Assembly: GCA_028820845.1 (NCBI GenBank)
Contig: JAPPII010000026.1
Coordinates: 89,421-136,000 of the forward strand
DNA from: Candidatus Poribacteria bacterium
GTDB lineage: Bacteria; Poribacteria; WGA-4E; WGA-3G
Length of the DNA stretch: 46,580 nt
Direction: 5' to 3'
Below the pieces are notes generated by a model. That model saw only the letters and a program-made list of their open reading frames with translations. It had not been told where the DNA came from and did no database searches. Shown here piece after piece: positions 17,198 to 25,630 of the stretch. A program made the position numbers and the translations under genes. Each line of letters begins with the position of its first letter. Position 1 is the stretch's first letter.

Positions 17198-17210
17198 AAT
17201 TTATCTCCTA

Positions 17211-17984
17211 TCACATTTTTAGTTTCGCCCATGTCGTTGTTACCTTACCACCTGCTTCAACAGCGGCAAATTCTTCAACATGGAACAGCAAATTCTCCAT
17301 GAAAAGCTTTGCCATGTCTTTCGTGTTGGCATCGTTGCCTGCGATATGGTATTTATCAGGCGCAATTGCCATCATTAAGAATTTACCTTGTCCGAATTCT
17401 GCTTCCATAATGGCAGGTCGTCCCCCACTTTCCATCAACACGTCAAATCCCTTTTGAGAACCGATGACTTCCCAAACAGTAGGCCAGCCTTGATGTCCCC
17501 AGCCTTCAAATGTTTTCTCAGTTATACGATTTGGTGCGTTAAACAGCGGATGGTCCGCTGCCAGTATTTTAACGTCTGGAAGGTCCGCGTCAGTCCGAAC
17601 ACAACTCAGTCCAGGCGGCAGCCAATCCACATTTGCTTCGTTCTGATCAGCTTGGGTCGGTTCCCAGACGACACCCCCATTTTCGACGAAATCCTGAATC
17701 GTTTTTGCATTCTTGTCGAGGCTTTGGTGAAGTTCAGCATTGTTGGTCACCATACTACCGATTAAGAAAGTTCTATTTTCCGCTTTGAAAGGTAAATTCC
17801 CACCTTCGATCGACTTTGTCAAATCATCGTACTCAACTTTGAATTCATCCAGTGTCTGACGCAACGCGTCAACCTGTGTCCATTGGTCAGCAAAATCAAC
17901 AAGGGCAATTTGAGCGGCTTTTACAGCCGTTACGCTCAAAACGAGATTCAAAATACAGAGCCATGCAAACAAACGGAGGAACAT
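17211..17984 (-). CDS. Secreted glutamine-amidotransferase-like (ThuA/DUF4159-type fold) protein with TTW tail
   Basis: The product is 257 residues; AAAGGAG precedes the ATG. The signal peptide ends near 'AVKA'. The body has alternating strands and helices of a class-I glutamine-amidotransferase-like flavodoxin fold: 'KTIQDFVENGGVVWEP', 'VKILAADHPLFNAP', 'GRPAIMEAEFGQGKFLMMAI'. No catalytic Cys-His-Glu triad is obvious, so it may be a binding or structural protein. The assignment rests on fold-like motifs and is tentative. Its end, 'VEAGGKVTTTWAKLKM', is the third example of the short tail in this window. It heads a four-gene run ending in the sialidase. Confidence 0.6.
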   Translation of the reverse strand: MFLRLFAWLCILNLVLSVTAVKAAQIALVDFADQWTQVDALRQTLDEFKVEYDDLTKSIEGGNLPFKAENRTFLIGSMVTNNAELHQSLDKNAKTIQDFVENGGVVWEPTQADQNEANVDWLPPGLSCVRTDADLPDVKILAADHPLFNAPNRITEKTFEGWGHQGWPTVWEVIGSQKGFDVLMESGGRPAIMEAEFGQGKFLMMAIAPDKYHIAGNDANTKDMAKLFMENLLFHVEEFAAVEAGGKVTTTWAKLKM

Positions 17985-18017
17985 AAGTTAATCTCCTTTA
18001 GCATATTCCCGTTAAAC

Positions 18018-18400
18018 CCCCTGCCTTTAGGTAGGGGATGTAGACGGCGAAAAACCTGACAGAAAAATAAACCTTATTCACAGTAATACGTCTCACTTCA
18101 TAGTGTTCGGCATAGGTTGTGATTGATGTGTCGTCGGAACGCTCGTCAATGAGTCCAATCACGTAAAAGCCTCACACGCCTCTATATTGACAAAGCCTTT
18201 CACGGTATCCGTTGCATGTATAGGGTCGCAGGGGTAAAATCCGCACCCGTTGAAAATCACATGTCAAAGTCAAATAGGTTGACCCTTCGGGGTCACATAG
18301 CAGGCTCGGCTGCTATTGTGGAGACGGAATAAGACGGTAGACCTTCGGGAACACCGCACTGTCTACGAAGCACAAGCCCCAACCTTCAGGTTGTGGGTAC
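18018..18400. mobile_element. Non-coding IS200/IS605-like relic with omega-RNA-like hairpins
   Basis: The spacer between 17985 and 18445 holds no gene. At its left, CCCCTGCC-TTTA-GGTAGGGG (18018-18037) forms an 8-bp stem. Toward the right, hairpins follow one another: GACCC-TTCG-GGGTC (18281-18294), TAGCAG-GCTCGG-CTGCTA (18298-18315), a GTAGAC/GTCTAC pair (18337-18366), and CCCCAACC-TTCA-GGTTGTGGG (18377-18397). Subterminal hairpins of this kind mark IS200/IS605 ends, and a structured run at the right end resembles the omega RNA beside tnpB. No TnpA or TnpB reading frame remains. Confidence 0.42.
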
Positions 18401-18445
18401 CGTTGACTTAGGCAACACCCTCAAAAAACAAAACGTGTTCTTGAA

Positions 18446-19249
18446 TCACGTACTATTTGGTTTTGTACAGAGGGCATACACATAAGGTGATGTCAACTGC
18501 TGATTCGGCACGCGAATCACCGCCAATAGATTTCCAATAACAATATCTGTTAAGTTAACACATTTACAAAGCACTTCGTGACCCCATTTACCAATAACTG
18601 CTCGCCAGGGTGAATAATCGACAACACTCAACTTCAAAGGACCACCCGTATATCCATACTCAGTGACGTGAAATCCAGTGTCTTGTAATACCGCAGCAAG
18701 ACCCACCGGTGGAATTACTTTGTGGGTTGCAAGGAGTTTCGGACTCGCAACGCGGGCTATGGGTGTATACATGCCACGCAAATTCGGCGTTATTGTAAGC
18801 ATTGTGCCACCCGGTTTCAGAAGATTGTACATCTCTTCCAAAATTGCTTTCGGTGTGCTGAAATGTTCTATTAACCCCATTGAGTAAACAAAATCAAATA
18901 CTGTCTGCTGCTCTTTGGCAAAATCAAACAGATCTTCGCAGATGATTGTGCCTTTCGCTCCTGCAAGCGCAAGGTTGCGTTCGGCGAGTTGACACCCCAA
19001 TTCTGAAAAGTCAACCCCATAGCAAGTGCTTTCATAGTTGCGGGCAAGATACGGAAGCCACAATGAATCGGCGCAGCCCAACTCAATCAGGGTCGGTTCT
19101 TTAAAACCCGCAAGCGCACGGTGAAACAATTCAGCGAGTTGTCGATTCGCCACATAAGCCCAGCGCAGGTGCCGTACTTTATGCTGTTGCCCATCCCAGA
19201 GCGTTGTCCAATAGGATTCATCTGTCAAGGGTGTAACGTGTGAATCCAT
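18446..19249 (-). CDS. Class I SAM-dependent methyltransferase
   Basis: Starting at the ATG at 19249 gives 267 residues; GGAGGA in the end of the upstream gene serves as its ribosome site, and the stop of that gene lies one base before. Motif I is 'LIELGCADSLWLPYL', motif II 'YGVDFSELG', and the post-I region 'TIICEDLFDF'; 'LKPGGTMLTITP' is the usual strand before the substrate face. It transfers a methyl group in the cytosol; the substrate is unknown. 'MGLIEHF' is typical of the type-11 methyltransferase fold. It ends the thiE-DUF2851-methyltransferase run. Confidence 0.86.
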   Translation of the reverse strand: MDSHVTPLTDESYWTTLWDGQQHKVRHLRWAYVANRQLAELFHRALAGFKEPTLIELGCADSLWLPYLARNYESTCYGVDFSELGCQLAERNLALAGAKGTIICEDLFDFAKEQQTVFDFVYSMGLIEHFSTPKAILEEMYNLLKPGGTMLTITPNLRGMYTPIARVASPKLLATHKVIPPVGLAAVLQDTGFHVTEYGYTGGPLKLSVVDYSPWRAVIGKWGHEVLCKCVNLTDIVIGNLLAVIRVPNQQLTSPYVYALCTKPNST

Positions 19250-19250
19250 A

Positions 19251-20711
19251 CTAACTGTCCTCCGATAGAACCGCACCGTGTTCCAAAATAGGGCAGAGGT
19301 CGCAGAGCCAATCAGCACAGTAGTTCTTGTAAAGACGAATAACCCCTTGCTCAATTTTTGCTGTCGGTTTTAAGTGACGCAGCTGCTGCGTTTCCGTGAA
19401 AATCTGTTCATTAATTTGACTGATAATCTTATTTCCGGTTGACTTCGGAGAGGCACTATAGAGTCTTAATATTGCGTCTTGGAGTTTCTGACTTTCTGCT
19501 TCAACTGCCCAAATATAAATAACCGGTAGTATCTTGTTGACAATAATATCTACCGCTCTCGCATTTCCAATCAAGGCTTCTTTCCGAGGGTTGTTTATTC
19601 CGAAACTAAAATGTGTTTCCCAGTAGCCCGTCGGTTCAAGTGTTAACAGCGTACGGAGTTCTTTTCCGATCTTTTGCAGGGACCGCGGGCCTTCCAGATG
19701 GATGGTTTTTTCACACGTGGGTAGAAAATACATCATGAGGCTACCTTGGCAGCGGTGAATTAACTGACCCACCGCGGCGATACGCCGGACAGGGTGATTA
19801 ACAGGTCTACTTGTGAAACTCCAACGTGCATCCGTCATGCGTTGCGGAAGTTCAGCATATTCTGAAGCATACCACGATTTTTCTAATGCCACAATGCTTG
19901 GGTCACTTGTTACCTCAATTGGTAACGGTTTCTCCCGTTGTGATGGCAAAAGTCCAGCGACTCCGAAGAGAGTAGCCTGAATCTCTAACTCGGATTTCTC
20001 ATCGAGATCTGTGAAAGGAACGTGCTGCGCTAACTCACGCATCGCCTTGTTATTGCGGGCATACCCCAGTGCTTCCATAATACCTTCGTAGAGGAGTTGT
20101 TCAAATTCAAGCCGCGTTCTTAGCAGACGCATTGATTCTACTTTTTCTAAGAAGCGTTCACGTCCTAACGATTCAAAAACGCCTTTCAGCACCTCCATGT
20201 TCAGCGGTTTCCCCGTAACTCGGCAGATGCCATCTTCTGAAGCCGCCTCTTGAGCATTGTTATATAGGTCACCGATGTCCGCATTAACCCATTTCAGGAA
20301 TTCTAAGGTTGGGATGCGTTTGCCATTCTGAAGCCGCGTCCGCAGGTTGATGTCATCGTCAAAATACACAGCATGGAGGATAACGCGATTGTATCTGGAA
20401 TTAAGGTGATGCTTATGGTCATACCACTCCGAAGATTGGACATGGATTTCAACATCGCCGATTTGGAGTTTGCCGTCAATTTCAATCTCGGCGTGCATAA
20501 AATCAGGTCCTTCGTTATGGTTCCAGATGCCCGGTTTTAGCACACGGATCGTACGTCTATCAATCGCCTGCATGTTGGTGTCAAAGAAACGCTGCTCATT
20601 CCACAGTTTCTGAACAAACGCCTCGTCTATTTTATCCAGATCTGGCTTGTAAGTCTCATCGAGTTCCCTGAACTGTTTAAAGGTGTGTTCAACTTTTTCT
20701 GCATCATTCAT
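19251..20711 (-). CDS. DUF2851-family protein
   Basis: The product is 486 residues, the usual length for DUF2851. The family core is plain: 'KLWNEQRFFDT', 'LKPGIWNHNEGPDFMHAEIE', 'GDVEIHVQSSEWYDHKHH' and 'YNRVILHAVYFDD'. A Cys cluster 'YCADWLCDLC' lies near the C-terminus. The conserved Asp/Glu/His residues of the core resemble a nuclease-like active site, but no function is established for the family. It sits between thiE and a methyltransferase, with 22 bp and 1 bp spacing, so all three are probably co-transcribed. Confidence 0.85.
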   Translation of the reverse strand: MNDAEKVEHTFKQFRELDETYKPDLDKIDEAFVQKLWNEQRFFDTNMQAIDRRTIRVLKPGIWNHNEGPDFMHAEIEIDGKLQIGDVEIHVQSSEWYDHKHHLNSRYNRVILHAVYFDDDINLRTRLQNGKRIPTLEFLKWVNADIGDLYNNAQEAASEDGICRVTGKPLNMEVLKGVFESLGRERFLEKVESMRLLRTRLEFEQLLYEGIMEALGYARNNKAMRELAQHVPFTDLDEKSELEIQATLFGVAGLLPSQREKPLPIEVTSDPSIVALEKSWYASEYAELPQRMTDARWSFTSRPVNHPVRRIAAVGQLIHRCQGSLMMYFLPTCEKTIHLEGPRSLQKIGKELRTLLTLEPTGYWETHFSFGINNPRKEALIGNARAVDIIVNKILPVIYIWAVEAESQKLQDAILRLYSASPKSTGNKIISQINEQIFTETQQLRHLKPTAKIEQGVIRLYKNYCADWLCDLCPILEHGAVLSEDS

Positions 20712-20733
20712 GGATATTTCCGTGTGTTTCGAC

Positions 20734-21363
20734 TTATTTTGCTCCCTGAATTTCGTTCAGTAGTGCCTGTGTTGCGACATCGGGTTCAGGATGCGCGCAA
20801 ACAGCGGAGATCACAGCAATACCGTGTGCCCCCGTCCGAATGACATCACCGGCGGTTTCGACCCCGATGCCACCAATGGCGATAACTGGACATGCCGCGA
20901 TGTCGCACATCCGACGGAGGCGTTCTAATCCCTTAGCCGTCTCCGCGTCCGGTTTTGAAGTCGTGCCGTAGATAGGACCGAACCCGATGTAATCAGCACC
21001 TTCCGTAATCGCTTCGAGAATCTTCTCTTCGGTTCGGGCAGATGCCCCGATGATGGCTTTCGTGGGTAAAATCCGTCTCCCGATAGAGACATGCATATCG
21101 TCTTGTCCAAAATGTGCACCTGCTGCACCGATAGCCAGCGCGATATCTGCTCTATCATTGACAATCAACGGGACTTTGTGCGTCTCGCATACCTTCTGCA
21201 TCGCTTGTGCTGTTGCTACCAATTCACGGGTCGTTCCCTGTTTTTGCCGAAATTGTACTGTATCGGCACCGCCTTGAATTGCTAATTCCGCTAGTTCAAC
21301 GTGTGTGAACCGCGATTGCAGCGTCGTATCTGTGATAACGTGAAGAACACCGATATTTTTCAT
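20734..21363 (-). CDS. thiE: Thiamine-phosphate synthase
   Basis: The product is 209 residues, normal for ThiE. Motifs run in order: 'TVQFRQKQGTT' (pyrophosphate-binding Arg and Lys), 'VNDRADIALAIGAAGAHFGQ', 'IIGASARTEE', 'GADYIGFGPIYGTTSKPDAE' and 'VIAIGGIG'. It joins the thiazole and pyrimidine moieties of thiamine in the cytosol. No other thiamine gene is present in the window. The upstream spacer holds dispersed repeats; no TPP-riboswitch core was recognised. It heads the run with DUF2851 and the methyltransferase. Confidence 0.92.
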   Translation of the reverse strand: MKNIGVLHVITDTTLQSRFTHVELAELAIQGGADTVQFRQKQGTTRELVATAQAMQKVCETHKVPLIVNDRADIALAIGAAGAHFGQDDMHVSIGRRILPTKAIIGASARTEEKILEAITEGADYIGFGPIYGTTSKPDAETAKGLERLRRMCDIAACPVIAIGGIGVETAGDVIRTGAHGIAVISAVCAHPEPDVATQALLNEIQGAK

Positions 21364-21374
21364 TTGGCATACTA

Positions 21375-21500
21375 CCCAAGATGTGATAGATTATAGATAG
21401 CGGTCAGCAGTCAGGTCACTTCGCTTTCGGCTTTCAGTAAAGAGGTTTTCGTTATAACAGCAGCCTCTTGTTACTGATTGCTGATTGCTGATTGCTAATT
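21375..21500. repeat. Dispersed intergenic repeat with tandem TGATTGC heptamers
   Basis: The thiE/SGNH divergent spacer holds a GCGGTCAGCAGTCAG segment and, at 21432-21450, the reverse of the 19-base core at 6665-6683. Three perfect TGATTGC heptamers stand at 21474-21494. Similar heptamer runs may form by slippage. Confidence 0.6.
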
Positions 21501-21526
21501 TAGTATAGCACATAAGGAGACACTTT

Positions 21527-22162
21527 GTGAATAATTTGTTATTCCAATCTGGAGATAAAGTACTTTTTATTGGGGATAGTATTACAGATTGTGGTCGACG
21601 AGACGCACACGCACCGCTGGGACACGGCTATGTCCGCAAAGTAACGGAACTCATCACCGCGAAATACCCGGAACGTCTCATCACTTATGTCAATAAAGGC
21701 ATTGGTGGTGATATTGTTGAAGGTTTAGAGCGTCGATGGGATGCTGATGTGATTGCGGAGGAACCTGATTGGCTTTCGGTGAAAATCGGTATCAACAACG
21801 CCAGTCGGCAGCATGGAGAGGGTATTTCTACGGAAGACTATCTGCCTATTTGGGAGGCTTGCTACCGTCGGATTCTCACACGCGCAAAAAACGAATTAAA
21901 TGCCTCGCTCTTTCTATTTGAAATTTTCTATATTGAAGAAGATGTTGACATGCCACGTCCGTTGGCTGTAGATGCTTACAACGAGAGCATTCACAGGCTT
22001 GCTGAGGAATTTGGGGCGCGGTTGATCCCCACGAATGCTGCTTTTGATCTTGCTGTTGCTGCCCGTCCCGGCGCGCTCTGGACAACCCAAGACGGCGTTC
22101 ATCCGAATGCCGAGGGACATACCTTGATGGCACTGGAATTCCTCAAACAAGCGGTGTGGTAA
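21527..22162 (+). CDS. SGNH/GDSL-family hydrolase
   Basis: The product is 211 residues; the start is GTG at 21527 with AAGGAG at 21514-21519. Block I is 'LFIGDSITDCG' with the nucleophile Ser18. The block II Gly lies in 'NKGIGGDIVEGL'. Block III reads 'VKIGINNAS', with Asn90 or Asn91 in place of the usual G-x-N-D. Block V is 'DGVHPNAEGH', giving Asp189 and His192. These esterases deacylate lipids or acetylated sugars. No signal peptide is seen, so it is cytosolic or exported otherwise. It converges with the TPR gene. Confidence 0.88.
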   Translation: MNNLLFQSGDKVLFIGDSITDCGRRDAHAPLGHGYVRKVTELITAKYPERLITYVNKGIGGDIVEGLERRWDADVIAEEPDWLSVKIGINNASRQHGEGISTEDYLPIWEACYRRILTRAKNELNASLFLFEIFYIEEDVDMPRPLAVDAYNESIHRLAEEFGARLIPTNAAFDLAVAARPGALWTTQDGVHPNAEGHTLMALEFLKQAVW

Positions 22163-22191
22163 ACGGTCTGAGCAGATGCTGTTTGATGAGG

Positions 22192-23052
22192 TTACGGCAA
22201 AACTCCGTCAGCCTGACGTTTTAAGATTTCAATGAATTCCTGTTCGCGTTGTTCGTTATATTCGGAGGCAAGTCGCCGAGCGTCGGTTCGGTTGCCCCAG
22301 TAGAAGTGCCATCCAACCAAAGAGATACCTGCACAATCGACATATCGCCGTTCACGAACGGCATCTGCCGCGAGATAGATGAATGTGCCTGTCACTGCCG
22401 CTGCGAAGATTCCCTCTTTGACGCTCCCTACATACAACTGACCACTTCCGGGAATAATTGTAGAGAGCCATCCTGCCATTTCGGGTGATTTCAGGGATAG
22501 TGGTGTTTCATTGAGAACGGTGTCTGCTAATTGACGCGCTTTTTTTCTTTCAGGGCGATTGTTCTCAGACGCGTCCGCGCGGCGAAATTCCGTGATTGCC
22601 TTGTTCCAATCGGACGTGTGAACGTAGCACCACCCCCGCAAATAGTGTGCTGCTGCTATGACTTCTACATCTTTACTTCTGTTCAGGAGTTCAAAGAGCA
22701 TTGTTCGTGCGAGTGCGTATTTCTCTGCATCGAAATGGAGCTGCCCAAGCATCAACTGACTCCGAAACCGCAGCGGCGAATTCGGGTGAGTGGCTGAAAA
22801 TTCTCGAAAGCGGCGTTCAGCGAGTTCAGGAAGGTTTTGATGGTAATAACTCTCGGCAATCCGATAGTCCGCTACGTCTCTGAGTTGAGTGTCTGGCTGA
22901 TCAAACAGGAACCGTTTATACGCACGTCTTGCCGCTTGATAATCGCCTGATTCAAAAAGCTGCTCTGCATAACGATACTGCTGACTTTCCGCGTAAGAGG
23001 CTCCACTAATTGTGAAGACTATGAGTGAGAGTAAACAAGACGCTGTTGACAT
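22192..23052 (-). CDS. TPR-containing membrane-associated protein, second paralogue
   Basis: Starting at the ATG at 23052 gives 286 residues; an upstream in-frame start at 23115 would overlap the preceding gene. The signal peptide ends near 'ASYA'. TPR units follow, e.g. 'YAEQLFESGDYQAARRAYKR' and 'AERRFREFSATHPNSP'. The C-terminal third starts at 'STIIPGSGQLYVGSVKEGIF' and contains two probable transmembrane helices with a short loop between. It is a clear paralogue of the gene just upstream, whose TGA stop lies one base before this ATG. Such proteins organise envelope complexes; its partner is unknown. Confidence 0.78.
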   Translation of the reverse strand: MSTASCLLSLIVFTISGASYAESQQYRYAEQLFESGDYQAARRAYKRFLFDQPDTQLRDVADYRIAESYYHQNLPELAERRFREFSATHPNSPLRFRSQLMLGQLHFDAEKYALARTMLFELLNRSKDVEVIAAAHYLRGWCYVHTSDWNKAITEFRRADASENNRPERKKARQLADTVLNETPLSLKSPEMAGWLSTIIPGSGQLYVGSVKEGIFAAAVTGTFIYLAADAVRERRYVDCAGISLVGWHFYWGNRTDARRLASEYNEQREQEFIEILKRQADGVLP

Positions 23053-23053
23053 G

Positions 23054-23971
23054 TCAGAACCTGGCGTGCCACACTGTGAGTTTAACGTTGTCTTTTGGCA
23101 TTGATATTGCCCCAAATAATCCCGAGTCTCTGATTTCCTGTTGGATTTGATTCCGAAAACGTTCTTCGTGCTGCAGATTGAATGTCTCTGCTGCTTGGAT
23201 ACCCTGATAGATGTTATTTCCGTAAAGGAGTAAACCGAGGGCTGCTACGGGGATAGCGACTTCATAGCGTTCTTTTCTGGCATAATAGACGCTCGCGCTG
23301 CCTAACACTGCCACACTCATAAAGGTATAGAACCCATCTACACGCCTCCCACTGTAAACCTGTCCACTTCCCGGCACCAACGCTGAGAGTACACCCGCAA
23401 CTGTCGGAGAACGACGGGGCAGAACATCAACGTTTTCTACGATACCTGCTAACTTTGCACTTACTTCAGCAAAACGACTTTCTGGATAGGTTAAAAAGAC
23501 ATCGTTCCATATCCCACTTGCCGCTGCCCATTCTTTTCTATCTATATGGAGCATTCCGATTGTAAAGTGCGCGAGCGGTGCTAAATCGCTGCTCTTGTGT
23601 TTGGCAAGAAAATTTTCGAGTGAAGCAATCCCACGTTCTTTATCACCTAAGAGGATATGGCATTGAGCAATGTTGTTTGTGGAACGTTCAACAAGTGGAC
23701 TGTCCGGGTAGGTGTCAATCAGAAACTGATAGGCGCGAATTGCCTTCTCCAATTGTCCAGCATTCTGATATGATGCGGCAACACGGAAGGCTATAAAGTC
23801 GATATGTGTGGTATCGGGGTGTAGAAAGAGGATCCGTTTATACTCATGTGCGGCGTTTAGGTAGTCGCCTTCTTGGAAAAGCGAATCTGCAAAGTCGAAC
23901 GCCGATGCTGAGGCACGCATTGGCAGGACGCATAGGAAAATTAAAGCGGAAACGGAAAGGAAAATTTTCAT
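23054..23971 (-). CDS. TPR-containing membrane-associated protein, first paralogue
   Basis: The product is 305 residues. The signal peptide ends at about 'RASASA'. TPR units include 'FADSLFQEGDYLNAAHEYKR' and 'AYQFLIDTYPDSPLV'. The C-terminal part 'ALVPGSGQVYSGRRVDGFYT' leads into two hydrophobic segments, as in its downstream paralogue. The ATG overlaps the TGA of the CvpA gene (ATGA), a classic sign of translational coupling. Likely periplasmic TPRs are anchored by the C-terminal helices. Tandem paralogy suggests a heteromeric pair. Confidence 0.8.
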   Translation of the reverse strand: MKIFLSVSALIFLCVLPMRASASAFDFADSLFQEGDYLNAAHEYKRILFLHPDTTHIDFIAFRVAASYQNAGQLEKAIRAYQFLIDTYPDSPLVERSTNNIAQCHILLGDKERGIASLENFLAKHKSSDLAPLAHFTIGMLHIDRKEWAAASGIWNDVFLTYPESRFAEVSAKLAGIVENVDVLPRRSPTVAGVLSALVPGSGQVYSGRRVDGFYTFMSVAVLGSASVYYARKERYEVAIPVAALGLLLYGNNIYQGIQAAETFNLQHEERFRNQIQQEIRDSGLFGAISMPKDNVKLTVWHARF

Positions 23972-24462
23972 TTGGAATCGAGCTGTTTTTGTACATGCTG
24001 TTTACTAACTGCCCAAACGCGATTACCAACATCAAGGAGTTGTGGAGCAAAACGAGAGTTCGCAATTTCCTTTTTGAAACCGTCACCCGCATAGGTATTG
24101 AGAAGAATGAGCGCGAAGGCGATTAAAAGTCCGCCTGAAGCAATACCGAAGCAGAGACCGAGCAGACGGTTTAACCAACCCAAAACTCCCTTCTCAATAA
24201 TTCGCTGGATGCGTTCAAAGAGCGTGTCAACTATAATAGAGGTAATGATAATCAGAGCAACAATGCTCCCCCATTTCGCGAAGGTCGGATTTTCTATGAA
24301 TTTTTGAATGAATCTTGCGAGGGAGGGCCAAAATTGACAGGCAGTCGCGAAACCTGTCCCGAGGGCGAATATCCCCCAAACACTTCGAGTAAAACCTGCA
24401 CGGTAACAACTCAATCCGGCTAATGCGACAAGAATAAGGATACCTATATCTAATTTCGTCAT
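23968..24462 (-). CDS. CvpA-family membrane protein
   Basis: The product is 164 residues with four hydrophobic segments: about 5-21, 28-45, 65-82 and 103-122. The family pattern is visible in 'DIGILILVALAGLSCYRAGF' near the start and 'VLGWLNRLLGLCFGIASGGL' in the middle. CvpA proteins were first found through colicin V production and contribute to envelope and stress functions in other bacteria. Here it is inserted in the ECF/FHA/peptidase/TPR run, 40 bp after the peptidase gene and overlapping the next gene by four bases. Confidence 0.87.
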   Translation of the reverse strand: MTKLDIGILILVALAGLSCYRAGFTRSVWGIFALGTGFATACQFWPSLARFIQKFIENPTFAKWGSIVALIIITSIIVDTLFERIQRIIEKGVLGWLNRLLGLCFGIASGGLLIAFALILLNTYAGDGFKKEIANSRFAPQLLDVGNRVWAVSKQHVQKQLDSK

Positions 24463-24502
24463 CGTTTGTATGTTGTGGTATGGGAAGTTTGGAAGTTATT
24501 CC

Positions 24503-25594
24503 TCAGCACGCACCTGCTAACGGTATTTCTGCCAGAGTTCGCTCAAACACCTTTTCGACTGCGTCTTTTGTCTGAATGCCGTTCCTGAGTTCATAGAGGA
24601 GTTCGCGAATTTTTGGGAAACCGAATTGCTGAATGAGAAAATCAGCTATCGCTGCGGATTGGATATAGGCTAATTTCCGGGATTTCGTAGGCAGTTCGCT
24701 AAACGATTCGCTTAAGGTAGAGAAAGAGAGAAGCCCCTTTTTCTCGGTCGCGTGTTCTAATGCAAATCGTTCAGATTGGAACATTGGACGTGCGAGGTTT
24801 TGTGCAAGTCCTTCGTTAAGCCACATCGGGCAGTGTCCTTGCGTCAAGTGATGCACTAACAGATGGACCCACTCGTGTCGGAGGAGCGCATATAGGATAC
24901 TCAGTACAGGTTCACCAGCCGCACAGTATGCCAAGTGAATGCCGCCGTCATAATACCCGCTCGCCCATTTCGGGAGAGAACGTTCTGACACTGTCATACC
25001 GTTTGTGTTTGTAATTGAGATGGGGACTTGGGCGATGGGGTAGCCCCCCAACATCTCGCCGATTTCTGCCCGGGTTTGATGGATGAGACGGTAGATATTC
25101 CACACCGTCTGGGGTTTCATTGGTGAATGACAGGTGAGATCGAAAAATTCAGAATTTACGACCCATTGAGGGGATGTTGTAGGGTCCTCTTGCAAGCGTT
25201 CGAGAAATTCTTGGGGCGGTGGTTCCCGAAAGTCATCCGCACAAATCAGTGTGTCATAACACGCTTTCTCATCAAGGATACGTGCTTTCCGGCGAAGAGT
25301 TGTCGGTGAATCCGGGCATAATCGCAGCGCGATGTCAAGGCATGCCAACGCCTTATCCCACTGACCGACCATCTCGTATGCTTTCGCAAGGTCTGCATAG
25401 ATGTAGTGGTGCTGTGCTGCTCCTAATTTCAAGCCAGCGAGGTAGTGTTGGATGGCTTCAACGTAGCACGCTTGTCCGTAGCTGAGCGTAGCTTGCTGAA
25501 AATGCAATAATGCCAGCGAACTGGTCTGATTTAAGTACACTGCCTCTATAAGGAATGGAAGTGCATTGAAGTGTGCGTCCCCAATGCACAGCAC
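24503..25594 (-). CDS. TPR protein with gluzincin (peptidase MA-like) zinc-protease domain
   Basis: The product is 363 residues; the start is GTG at 25594 behind AGGAG. The N-terminal half (about 25-110) holds TPR-like helices, with 'AIQHYLAGLKLGAAQHHYIY' and 'GQWDKALACLDIALRLCPDS'. The C-terminal half carries 'LLRHEWVHLLVHH' (HExxH with His240, Glu241, His244) and a third ligand in 'WLNEGLAQNLA' (Glu261), the gluzincin pattern of peptidase-MA proteins. No signal peptide is apparent. It probably cleaves a protein in the envelope-stress route suggested by its neighbours. The metal site looks intact. Confidence 0.85.
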   Translation of the reverse strand: MLCIGDAHFNALPFLIEAVYLNQTSSLALLHFQQATLSYGQACYVEAIQHYLAGLKLGAAQHHYIYADLAKAYEMVGQWDKALACLDIALRLCPDSPTTLRRKARILDEKACYDTLICADDFREPPPQEFLERLQEDPTTSPQWVVNSEFFDLTCHSPMKPQTVWNIYRLIHQTRAEIGEMLGGYPIAQVPISITNTNGMTVSERSLPKWASGYYDGGIHLAYCAAGEPVLSILYALLRHEWVHLLVHHLTQGHCPMWLNEGLAQNLARPMFQSERFALEHATEKKGLLSFSTLSESFSELPTKSRKLAYIQSAAIADFLIQQFGFPKIRELLYELRNGIQTKDAVEKVFERTLAEIPLAGAC

Positions 25595-25630
25595 AATCCT
25601 TCTCCTACGCGACTCTGAATATTAATTTGT

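Noticed and set aside
21364-21526. Possible TPP riboswitch upstream of thiE
   Set aside because: The expected CUGAGA-type core was not found; the spacer is instead filled by dispersed repeats.
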